Assembly: GCA_964368445.1 (NCBI GenBank)
Contig: CAYJAY010000027.1
Coordinates: 1 to 33,972, forward strand
Direction: 5' to 3'
DNA length: 33,972 bases
From: CAYJAY01 sp964368445
GTDB lineage: Bacteria > Bacillota > Clostridia > Oscillospirales > Ruminococcaceae
The position numbers and the translations under genes were made by a program. Below, piece by piece: positions 1 to 7,683 of the stretch; position 1 is the stretch's first letter; each line of letters opens with the position of its first letter. The notes beneath the pieces were generated by a model. It saw only the letters and a program-made list of their open reading frames with translations. It was not told where the DNA came from and ran no database searches.

Positions 1-1988
1 TAGACTATAACCTTGTTAACTATCTTCCAAAGCAAAGCCATTCGACCGTGTCGCTCGACGTCATGACAGAAAATTTTGATCAAAATTTACCCAACTTTAA
101 TGTGGTGGTTCAGGATGTTTCGATAGGAGAGGCGCTTGAAACAAAGGCGCTTATCGAAAAGGTTGAGGGTGTCGAGCTTGTTTTGTGGCTTGATGACACG
201 ATAGATATAACCGACCCGTTTTCAACGTCCAACCCCGATTTGACAAACGCATGGTATAAAGATGGCAACGCGTTTTTCTCGGTGGTGGTGGACGATGGGC
301 GACTGGTGGAAGCGTCGGAGGATATCTATGCGGTTATTGGGGACGAGGGCATGGTGTCGGGCGACGGAATAAGCACGGCGGCGGCTCAAAAAGTCACAAT
401 GAACGAGATGCCTAAAATCATGGCGATAGCCGTGCCCATTGTGCTTATAATTTTGTTTCTTTCCACAAGCTCATATTTCGAGCCGGTGTTGTTTTTGGCG
501 GTTATTGGGGTATCAATTCTGTTAAACGAGGGCAGTAACATCTTTCTTGGCGGTGTTTCGTTTGTGACACGTGCGTGCAGTGCTATTTTGCAACTTGCGG
601 TGTCGATGGACTATGCCGTGTTTTTACTCCACAGATTTCGTGACTATCGCGACGACGGAATGGAGATTCGCCCGGCCATGGAAAAGGCTATGCGAAAATC
701 CGGTCCGGCTATTTTTTCAAGTGCCATGACGACGGTTTTCGGATTTTTGGTGCTGGTTTTAATGGATTTCAAGATAGGGGTAAACTTGGGGCTTGCGCTT
801 GCAAAGGGTATCTTTTTAAGCCTTGTTGCGGTGGTGTGTCTTTTGCCTGTGCTTGCGATGTATTGCGAAAAACTGCTTGATAAGACGCGGCATCGTTCTT
901 TTTTCCCAAGTTTCAAAGGCTTTTCAAACTTTGCGTTTAAAGTGTGTCTGCCGTTTTCTGTCGTGGTTGTTGTTTTGATATATCCGAGTTTTGTGGCACA
1001 AGGGCAAAGCGAATTTGTCTATGGTTCCTCAGCAATGAACGGACCCGAAACACGTGTTGCACAGGACACCGAAAAGATACTTGAGCTGTTTGGAAGTTCA
1101 AACCAGATGGTTGTGCTTGTTCCAAATGGCAACCCTGTTAAAGAAACCGAGCTTATAAACGACCTTGAGCAACAACAAAAGATAACCGGCATAACGGCGT
1201 ATGTACAGCTTGTTGGCGAGGAAGTTCCCGAAAGTTTTCTGCCGGGCAGCATATCATCAAACTTCGTTTCGGATGAGTTTTCAAGAATTATTTTAAACGT
1301 TGACATCCCGGACGAGGGGGAAACGGCTTTTAATACGGTGAGCGAAATTAGAGAAATCTTGGATAAGCATTATCCCGAACAAAACTACCTTGTCGGCACA
1401 AGCGCCAGCAACTTTGACCTTATGAACGTTGTCACACGAGACAACGCTGTTGTGAACATTGCGTCGATGATTGCGATATTTTTGGTGTTGGTATTTACGT
1501 TTAAGGACATAACTCTTCCGTTTATCTTGGTTGTCGCCATTAAGGTCGCAATTAACATAAATCTTGCGATACCGTTTTTCACGGGCGACTTGATTGTTTA
1601 TATAGGATATCTAATCATAAGCTCGGTTCAGCTTGGCGCAACGGTGGACTATGGTATTTTGCTTGCGACACACTATCTAGACCACCGCAAAAAAACGCCA
1701 AAACTTGAAGCGGTTAAATTGGCAATTCAAAGCGCGACACCCTCTATTTTAACCCCTGCGTTAATTCTTATATCGGCGTGTTTCTCGCTCGGATTTGTTT
1801 CGACAAACGGAGTTATAAGCCAACTTGGAAACATGTTAGGGCGTGGAGCGATTATATCGGTTGTAATGGTGCTCTTGTTTGTGCCGGCGATGTTTATTAT
1901 ATTCGATCCACTTATAAAGTTGTTTGATAAAAAATATCGCAACCAAAGATTTAATAAAGTCAGAAAGGTCAAAAGTAATGGACGATAG
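1..1988 (+). CDS. MMPL/RND-superfamily membrane exporter, 5'-truncated by the window edge
   Basis: The reading frame is open from base 3 to the stop at 1986-1988, so the gene begins outside the window. The GTG at 48 is internal: the codons before it (DYNLVNYLP) fit the periplasmic-loop start of this family. The visible 661 residues hold an extracellular domain, a block of hydrophobic helices (about residues 145-290, with SMDYAVFLLHRFRD, the typical MMPL helix 4 motif), a second extracellular domain and a second helix block. The second block has the equivalent TVDYGILLATHYLDHR. This two-fold repeat is the RND/MMPL architecture. Family members export lipids, drugs or peptides using the proton gradient; the substrate here cannot be read. 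The gene overlaps the next by 11 bases, so the two are translationally linked. Confidence 0.9.
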   Translation, partial: DYNLVNYLPKQSHSTVSLDVMTENFDQNLPNFNVVVQDVSIGEALETKALIEKVEGVELVLWLDDTIDITDPFSTSNPDLTNAWYKDGNAFFSVVVDDGRLVEASEDIYAVIGDEGMVSGDGISTAAAQKVTMNEMPKIMAIAVPIVLIILFLSTSSYFEPVLFLAVIGVSILLNEGSNIFLGGVSFVTRACSAILQLAVSMDYAVFLLHRFRDYRDDGMEIRPAMEKAMRKSGPAIFSSAMTTVFGFLVLVLMDFKIGVNLGLALAKGIFLSLVAVVCLLPVLAMYCEKLLDKTRHRSFFPSFKGFSNFAFKVCLPFSVVVVVLIYPSFVAQGQSEFVYGSSAMNGPETRVAQDTEKILELFGSSNQMVVLVPNGNPVKETELINDLEQQQKITGITAYVQLVGEEVPESFLPGSISSNFVSDEFSRIILNVDIPDEGETAFNTVSEIREILDKHYPEQNYLVGTSASNFDLMNVVTRDNAVVNIASMIAIFLVLVFTFKDITLPFILVVAIKVAININLAIPFFTGDLIVYIGYLIISSVQLGATVDYGILLATHYLDHRKKTPKLEAVKLAIQSATPSILTPALILISACFSLGFVSTNGVISQLGNMLGRGAIISVVMVLLFVPAMFIIFDPLIKLFDKKYRNQRFNKVRKVKSNGR

Positions 1989-3618
1989 AATTTTTAAAAA
2001 AAGTATGGCGTGTGGGCTTATCGTTGTCTTTGTGTTTTGTCTTTTTGTTTCTCCGAAAACATCTGCGCAAAACTCGATATCGAAAGAAGAGGTTGTATAC
2101 GGAATATTAAACTCCGATGGCACGGTTAAAGAGGTTGTTGTGGTTAATTCGTTTGATGTGAATTCCGCGACACAGTTGGTTGATTACACAAGTGGATACA
2201 GCTCGGTCACAAACTTAACCAACGGCGAAGAGATAACGGCGAATGGCGACACCGTCAAAACCACAGCTACCGAAGCCGGAAGGTTTTCGTATAGCGGAGT
2301 TTTGGAAAACACATGGCTGCCGTGGATTGTTGACGTTGAATATCGTCTTAACGGAAGTGAAACAGAGCCCGAAACCCTTTATAACAAAAGCGGAAAACTT
2401 GAAATTATAGTGAATGTTGCGAAAAACACCGCGATAGAGGACGACTATTTCGACACGCTAGCGGTGCAGATGACCGCGACGTTTGACGCAAACAAAACAG
2501 GAGGGATAACGGGGGACAAGTTAACCGTTTCTTCGGGGGGCGGCTCGAGAACTGCGTCATATATATTCATGCCGGGCGAGGGCGGAACGGCTAGCCTGTC
2601 GCTTGATATAAAAGATTTTGCGTTTTCGGGGATACAGTTTGCCGCAGTTCCTTTATCAGTTGATATCGAGGATAGCTTTGACGTATCCTCAATTGCGGGA
2701 GACCTTTCGTCGGAGCTTTTAGACCTTGAAAATGGAATACATGAGTTGAGTGACGGAATAGACGATATTTCGGACGGGACAAGAGTTATGACCGACGGCA
2801 TGATTAAGTTTAACGAAGGGCTAAAACAAGCGAGAGACGGGGCGAACTTATATTATGAGGGGGTAGCGGAATTTAACACTCAAACGGGATTGCTTTTGCA
2901 GGCTGTCCAGCTTACAATTGACACAACGTTACTGCAAGCGCAACCGATAGTGGTCGCGGTTAACGGTGCACTAACCCTCGCGGGACAACCGACACTTCCC
3001 GCTTTAACCGAGAGTAACTATAAAACGGTGCTAGAAAGCTTATTGAACGCACAGCCAGGCACAGTTGTTGGGGGCATAGTTGGGGGCATGATGGCGGCGG
3101 ATCCCACATTGGCGGCAAATATAACTCAGATAATAGGCATGCTTGACTACAATACCGGCATAAAGGCGTATATGTATGGCGCAAAAGAACTAGCTAGCGG
3201 CTCGCTTCAAATAACGAGCAGTATTCCCGAGATGTCAAAAAACTTTGACCTTATGACAAGCGGCGCGGCTTCGCTTTTAGGTGGAGTTGAGCTGTATCAA
3301 AACGGCGTGAACAGGATGTCGGATGAAGTTTTTGGCATGGGTTCGCAGGTCGAAGACGAGATAAACGAAACTATTGAAACGGAAACAGAAAGCTTCACGG
3401 CGGAGTTTGTGCCGAAATCGTTTGTGTCTAACAAAAACAAAAACGTAGAAGCGTTGCAGTTTATTTTAAAAACTGAAAGTATCGAAGAGGGTAGTTTAAA
3501 AACCGATACTACAAACAGCGACGAGGCAGACGAGGGGGAGACAGTGACACAACCCTCGATTATGGATAGGGTCAGAGAACTGATTGACTTGATGTTTGTT
3601 GAGGGGCAGGGGGTGTAG
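1978..3618 (+). CDS. secreted helical-repeat protein, partner of the MMPL exporter
   Basis: I place the start at ATG 1978, inside the end of the MMPL gene and after AGAAAGG. An earlier in-frame ATG at 1924 would put an implausible extension before the signal peptide. The 546-residue product starts MDDRIFKKS followed by a hydrophobic segment ending near SPKTSAQ, a signal peptide. The middle holds heptad-like helical repeats (ELSDGIDDISDGTRVMTDG, then FNEGLKQARDG), like the coiled extracellular parts of YhgE/Pip-type proteins. No C-terminal membrane helix or sorting motif is visible, so the protein is probably released or held by the exporter. A pair of MMPL pump plus secreted coiled protein recurs in Firmicutes. 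The role as a periplasm-side adaptor is inference. Confidence 0.7.
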   Translation: MDDRIFKKSMACGLIVVFVFCLFVSPKTSAQNSISKEEVVYGILNSDGTVKEVVVVNSFDVNSATQLVDYTSGYSSVTNLTNGEEITANGDTVKTTATEAGRFSYSGVLENTWLPWIVDVEYRLNGSETEPETLYNKSGKLEIIVNVAKNTAIEDDYFDTLAVQMTATFDANKTGGITGDKLTVSSGGGSRTASYIFMPGEGGTASLSLDIKDFAFSGIQFAAVPLSVDIEDSFDVSSIAGDLSSELLDLENGIHELSDGIDDISDGTRVMTDGMIKFNEGLKQARDGANLYYEGVAEFNTQTGLLLQAVQLTIDTTLLQAQPIVVAVNGALTLAGQPTLPALTESNYKTVLESLLNAQPGTVVGGIVGGMMAADPTLAANITQIIGMLDYNTGIKAYMYGAKELASGSLQITSSIPEMSKNFDLMTSGAASLLGGVELYQNGVNRMSDEVFGMGSQVEDEINETIETETESFTAEFVPKSFVSNKNKNVEALQFILKTESIEEGSLKTDTTNSDEADEGETVTQPSIMDRVRELIDLMFVEGQGV

Positions 3619-3688
3619 TGAATTTAAACAACAAAAAGCAGCTTCAATTATGCAGCCAAACAAAAAAATAAATTTTATTAAAAATCTG

Positions 3689-3717
3689 TTGACAGATTAA
3701 TAATTATAATTTATGAT
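3689..3717 (+). promoter_or_regulatory. sigma-A promoter of the sugar importer operon
   Basis: TTGACA at 3689-3694 and TATGAT at 3712-3717 are separated by exactly 17 bases. The promoter lies 141 bases before the ATG of the binding-protein gene. Nothing coding lies between 3619 and 3857, a very A+T-rich stretch without a clear terminator for the upstream pair. Confidence 0.75.
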
Positions 3718-3816
3718 TTAATCAATTAATAACACCACTGGAAAAATTAATGAAATTGACCTTTTGAGAATACAACATCTGAAACAATCAATAATAAACA
3801 TTGTATCTTGTTTTAA

Positions 3817-3836
3817 AAAATGAAATATTTCATTTT
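3817..3836. promoter_or_regulatory. perfect 20-bp palindrome, candidate operator
   Basis: AAAATGAAAT followed directly by ATTTCATTTT is a perfect inverted repeat with no spacer, 21 bases before the start codon of the binding-protein gene and downstream of its promoter. Continuous symmetry of this kind suits a dimeric repressor better than an RNA hairpin. The ROK repressor encoded in the same locus is the natural candidate, which is inference. Confidence 0.45.
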
Positions 3837-3857
3837 AAAATAATAAAGGAGAAAAGT

Positions 3858-4904
3858 ATGAAAAAAATTCTTGCATTGTTGCTTGTATTAGCTATGATTA
3901 TGAGTTTCACAGCTTGCACAAGCCCGGAAACCGTTGAGACAGAAACCGAAACAGGGACACAAACAGAACAACAGGAAAAATTCAAAGTAGGTATCGCTTT
4001 TGCAACAGAGGTTGCTCCAAGATTCCAGTTCGACCTTCAGTATATGACAGAAGTCATTGAAGCTGCTGGCGGAGAAGTTTTGGTTCAATGGGCAAACTAC
4101 GACCAAACACAACAAGAAAACCAAGTTGAAAACCTTATTACCCAAGGAATTGATTGTTTGATTCTTGTTGCTGTTAGCCCAAGTATGGTTACTTTGGTAG
4201 AAAAAGTAAAAGCAGAGGGTATACCGGTTGTTTGTTATGATAACTTCATACCGGACGCTCCTATCGACGCATATCTAGACAGAGATAACTTTGCCGGTGG
4301 TGTCATGCACATGGAAGCCACTATGGAAGCAATTGGCGGAGAAGGCAACATCGCTATTGTACATGGCGAGCCGACAAGCTCGGTTGTTCATGGATTTAAA
4401 GAAGGATACGACTCTGTTCTTGCAAACTATCCAAACGTTAATGTTGTAGTAGAACAATACTGCGAAGGATATTCTGCGGAAAAAGCTTTGAAAGTTGCTG
4501 AAGATGCTTTGACGGCAAACAATAACGATATCGATGCGTTCGTTTGTACCGCTGACGTTCTTGCGCTTGGACTTCTTCCGGCAATCGAAGCTGCTGGACT
4601 TTCGGGAGACGTATTCGTAACAGGCATGGACGTTGACGTTGCTGCTGCGAAAGCTATCTATGAAGGAAACATGGGTATAAGCATTTGGACAGACATAGTG
4701 TCGTGTGCAAAGAGAGCCGGCGAATGTGCTGTTGCTCTTGTTGAGGGCACAGAGATTGTTTCGGACGAAGTCATGGATAATGGCGGAAATCAAGTTCCAA
4801 AGATATTTGTTCCTATTATAGGAATAACATCGGAAAACCTCGAAGAATGGGCAACTGAAATTGCTCCTCCGGGATGGGTTGAATGGGACGAAGTAATTGC
4901 TTAA
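3858..4904 (+). CDS. XylF-like sugar-binding lipoprotein of an ABC importer
   Basis: The start is ATG 3858 after AAAGGAG; an upstream in-frame ATT start would add residues ahead of a clear lipoprotein signal. Residues 1-20 (MKKILALLL to SFTAC) carry a lipobox with Cys20, so the 348-residue protein is anchored outside the membrane. A Thr/Glu-rich linker follows, then a periplasmic-binding type I fold (FKVGIAFAT). Several stretches resemble xylose-binding XylF, notably IPVVCYDNFIPDAPIDAY and ALTANNNDIDAFV. It is the first gene of an importer operon with ATPase and permease genes behind it. A hairpin after the stop should favour accumulation of this message over the rest, as is usual for binding proteins. 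The ligand is probably a pentose-like sugar or derivative, but the specificity is not proven. Confidence 0.88.
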   Translation: MKKILALLLVLAMIMSFTACTSPETVETETETGTQTEQQEKFKVGIAFATEVAPRFQFDLQYMTEVIEAAGGEVLVQWANYDQTQQENQVENLITQGIDCLILVAVSPSMVTLVEKVKAEGIPVVCYDNFIPDAPIDAYLDRDNFAGGVMHMEATMEAIGGEGNIAIVHGEPTSSVVHGFKEGYDSVLANYPNVNVVVEQYCEGYSAEKALKVAEDALTANNNDIDAFVCTADVLALGLLPAIEAAGLSGDVFVTGMDVDVAAAKAIYEGNMGISIWTDIVSCAKRAGECAVALVEGTEIVSDEVMDNGGNQVPKIFVPIIGITSENLEEWATEIAPPGWVEWDEVIA

Positions 4905-4920
4905 CAGCTTTTAATTAAGA

Positions 4921-4957
4921 TAATATCACGCTTTTCTTAATGGAAAGCGTGATATTA
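4921..4957 (+). promoter_or_regulatory. intercistronic hairpin between binding-protein and ATPase genes
   Basis: Bases 4921-4934 pair perfectly with 4944-4957 (14 bp, core ATATCACGCTTT), leaving a 9-base loop. No T-run follows, so this is not a classic terminator. It sits directly before the ATPase ribosome binding site. Such hairpins commonly protect the 3' end of binding-protein mRNA and lower downstream expression. Confidence 0.7.
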
Positions 4958-4970
4958 ATGGAAAGGGTGA
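4937..4970 (+). repeat. 16-base direct repeat carrying a ribosome-binding-like segment
   Basis: TTAATGGAAAGCGTGA (4937-4952) and TTAATGGAAAGGGTGA (4955-4970) differ by one base and are 18 bases apart. The first copy spans the hairpin loop and its 3' arm; the second supplies the GGAAAGGGTG ribosome binding site of the ATPase gene. Confidence 0.6.
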
Positions 4971-4976
4971 ATAAAA

Positions 4977-6524
4977 ATAGAAAGAAAAAACATACTATCA
5001 TTTTCCAATATAACAAAAGTCTTTCCCGGAGTTGTTGCGGTTGAAAATGCTTCTCTTGAGATCTTTCCGGGTGAAGTTCATTCTATTGTTGGGGGAAACG
5101 GTGCCGGAAAGTCAACATTAATGAAGATGTTGGCGGGAGTATATCCCGGAAACTCGTTTGAGGGTTCGATTTATGTCGGTGGTGAAAAATGCAACTTTAA
5201 ATCTGTGCTCGATGCACAGAAGGTAGGCGTTGCAATGATTCCACAGGATTTAAATATGGTTAACGAAATGAGCGTTGCGGAAAATCTTTTTATGGGAAAC
5301 TATCCGACAAAGGCAGCCGGAGCAATTGATTTTCACACAATGTTTTTTGAATCTCAAAAGATTATAGAGAGTTTTGGGTTAAACGTTAAGCCACAGACTT
5401 TGGTAAAAGACATAGGAATTGCTCAAAAGCAACTTATTGTTATAGCGAGAGCAATGTATAATGATGCTAAAGTATTGCTTCTTGACGAGCCTACATCTAC
5501 CCTTTCGGACAAGGAATGCCAAATTCTTTTTAAAAAAGTTGAAGAATTAAAGAAAAAGAATATAGGTTTAATTTACATTTCACACAGACTTGAAGAGGTT
5601 AGGATGATCTCTGATGTTATAACTGTTATGAGAAACGGAAAGATTGTCGGAACTGAGTCAAAAGATGATATGACAGACAAAAAAATCGTTTCTATGATGG
5701 TTGGAAGAGAGGTAGACGAGGTTTACCCCGAACACAATAGGACGTCGGGTGAGGTTGTGCTTAAAGTAAATGATGTCACAATACACGACCCTAAGTCATC
5801 AAGCCAACTACTTGTAGACGGAGTATCGTTTGAACTGAAAAAAGGCGAGATTTTATCGATGTATGGTTTGGTTGGAGCAGGCAGAACAGAGACAGCTCTT
5901 GCGATGATTGGAGCGTTCAACGGGCCGGTTTTGTGTGATATGGAGATTAAAGGCAAGAAAGTCAGAATTAAATCACCAAGCGATGCCGTTAAACATAAAG
6001 TTGGATTTTTACCTGAAGACAGAAAAAGATTGGGCGTTGTTGATATATCAAGCGTTGGAAAAAATATAACGATGTCTAGTTTGAAAAATCTATCGCAAGC
6101 TTCGGTTATTGATGAGGGAATGGAACGAAATGCAGTCGATAATGTTATCAAAAAGCTTTCGATTAAAACGCCGACTCAAGAAACTTTGGTTAGAACTTTA
6201 AGCGGAGGAAACGCCCAAAAGTGTGTATTGGGAAGATGGATCTCAGCAGATTCTGAAATTTTAATTTTAGATGAAGCCACACAAGGAATAGATGTTGAAG
6301 CTAAAACACAGATATATTATATTTTAGACGATCTTGCAAAACAAGGGAAGGCTATTTTGTTTATTTCTTCCGACCTATCTGAAGTTATAGGAATATCCGA
6401 CAGGATTATTACAATGAAGCATGGAAAGATAATAAACATAACGGATGGTAAAAAGGCAGAAAGGAATAAAATATTGTGGGAGGCCACAATAGGTAGTATG
6501 GAGGAAAATGCAAATGAACAATAG
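4977..6524 (+). CDS. sugar ABC importer ATPase, two fused nucleotide-binding domains (RbsA/XylG type), apparent ATA start
   Basis: The frame opens after a TGA at 4968-4970 and holds no ATG, GTG or TTG until ATG 5121. Starting there would delete the Walker A motif GGNGAGKST (residues 39-47). ATA at 4977 stands 7 bases after GGGTG, the same geometry as GGTG before the ATG of the downstream M81 gene, and gives a normal 515-residue length. Domain 1 has Walker A, a degenerate signature (IGIAQKQ) and Walker B with Asp170-Glu171 (LLLDEPTSTLSD). Domain 2 has the degenerate P-loop GLVGAGRTE from residue 297, a good signature LSGGNAQK from 408 and ILDEATQGID. These asymmetries are normal for RbsA/MglA/XylG. 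It powers import with the flanking binding protein and permease. A sequencing error in the start codon is the alternative. Confidence 0.85.
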   Translation: MERKNILSFSNITKVFPGVVAVENASLEIFPGEVHSIVGGNGAGKSTLMKMLAGVYPGNSFEGSIYVGGEKCNFKSVLDAQKVGVAMIPQDLNMVNEMSVAENLFMGNYPTKAAGAIDFHTMFFESQKIIESFGLNVKPQTLVKDIGIAQKQLIVIARAMYNDAKVLLLDEPTSTLSDKECQILFKKVEELKKKNIGLIYISHRLEEVRMISDVITVMRNGKIVGTESKDDMTDKKIVSMMVGREVDEVYPEHNRTSGEVVLKVNDVTIHDPKSSSQLLVDGVSFELKKGEILSMYGLVGAGRTETALAMIGAFNGPVLCDMEIKGKKVRIKSPSDAVKHKVGFLPEDRKRLGVVDISSVGKNITMSSLKNLSQASVIDEGMERNAVDNVIKKLSIKTPTQETLVRTLSGGNAQKCVLGRWISADSEILILDEATQGIDVEAKTQIYYILDDLAKQGKAILFISSDLSEVIGISDRIITMKHGKIINITDGKKAERNKILWEATIGSMEENANEQ

Positions 6525-7665
6525 TATGTTGAAACATCTAGCTAAAAGGTTTATTGTTGCGATAGCTGTGTTTACGTTGTTAATCATATGTAATCAACTA
6601 ACAGATGGCTCGTTTCTTTCACAAAGGAATTTGACAATAGTTCTTAAACAAGGCTCTGTTCTAATGATTTTGGCGTCTTCTTTGATGATACTGTTAATAT
6701 CGAAAAACTTTGATTTAAGCGGTGGTTCGGGGGTATATTTAACCGGAGTTATCGTTGCGTTATTAATTCTTGAACAAGGAATGAACATCTATTTAGCTAT
6801 CTTAATTGCGATAATCGCAGGCGTTTTGATGGGCGCATTAAACGGAATATTTGTTGGTTTTCTTGGGCTTCCGGCTTTTATCGTAACGCTTGCGGCACAA
6901 CAAATTTTCCGAGGGATAGGTTATACAATAACAAATGCATCGACAATTGGACCTATGCCAAAGGAACTGACCAACATAAGTGAAGCATATGTTTCGCCGG
7001 TGATATCGTTTGTTCTTGTTGCAAGTTGCTTTATTGTTTTTGTTATATTAACTTTGTTGAAATACAAAAAATTTAAAGCATGGTATTCGGTTGGTAATAT
7101 AATTGAAAATATAATATATGCGGCCATTGTTGGCGCAATAGCGGCGTGGATTTTCACGGGGTACAAAGGAATACCTATGGCGGTTGTGGTTGCTGGGATT
7201 GTTGCTTTTGGCATTCATCTTTTAACAACTAAAACCGTTTTTGGAAGACAAATTTATCTAATTGGCGGAAACATTGAAGCTGCGAAGCTTGCGGGTATAA
7301 AAACGAAAAGAAGAATATTTGATACCTACTTAATCGAGGGATTAATGTACGGGATAGGTGGCGTTGTTTTAACAGCTAGGCTTGGCGGAGCGGCGGCAAC
7401 GGGCGGAAATCTTTTGGAACTCGACGCGGTTGCGGCGGCGTGTATAGGCGGAACAAGTATGAACGGCGGCTCCGGAAGCATCATAGGGGTTGCTGGAGGG
7501 GTTATAATTCTAACGTTTATCAACAATGTTATGAGCTTAATGAATCTTTCGTCATATTTGCAAATGGTTGTTAAAGGAATTATTCTTCTAATTGCGATTT
7601 GTATAGATTTATATACCACAAAAGCTAAATATAATTTTAAATTAGTGAATAAAAAGAAAGCGTAA
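6514..7665 (+). CDS. sugar ABC importer permease, XylH/RbsC type
   Basis: GGAGG at 6500-6504 is 9 bases before ATG 6514 but only 3 before the alternative ATG 6508, so I take 6514. The gene overlaps the ATPase stop by 11 bases. The 383-residue product is hydrophobic throughout with about ten membrane segments. Family landmarks are FVGFLGLPAFIVTLAAQ in the first half, FGRQIYLIGGNIEAAKLAGI (the loop contacting the ATPase) and AACIGGTSMNGGSGS near the C-terminus. Its length and the insertion between the two halves (about residues 180-240) fit XylH better than the shorter RbsC. It forms the membrane channel for the compound captured by the upstream lipoprotein. Confidence 0.88.
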   Translation: MNNSMLKHLAKRFIVAIAVFTLLIICNQLTDGSFLSQRNLTIVLKQGSVLMILASSLMILLISKNFDLSGGSGVYLTGVIVALLILEQGMNIYLAILIAIIAGVLMGALNGIFVGFLGLPAFIVTLAAQQIFRGIGYTITNASTIGPMPKELTNISEAYVSPVISFVLVASCFIVFVILTLLKYKKFKAWYSVGNIIENIIYAAIVGAIAAWIFTGYKGIPMAVVVAGIVAFGIHLLTTKTVFGRQIYLIGGNIEAAKLAGIKTKRRIFDTYLIEGLMYGIGGVVLTARLGGAAATGGNLLELDAVAAACIGGTSMNGGSGSIIGVAGGVIILTFINNVMSLMNLSSYLQMVVKGIILLIAICIDLYTTKAKYNFKLVNKKKA

Positions 7666-7683
7666 TTGAGTAGGTGAATAATA

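Noticed and set aside
4275..4793. 172-residue open frame antisense to the binding-protein gene
   Set aside because: Shadow of a well-supported gene; composition rich in Phe, Cys and Ser, no ribosome binding site, no domain.
4958..5044. ATG 4958 or GTG 4967 as start of the ATPase gene
   Set aside because: Both are in another frame, which stops within about 30 codons; reaching the ATPase frame would need a +1 shift with no supporting signal beyond an A-run.
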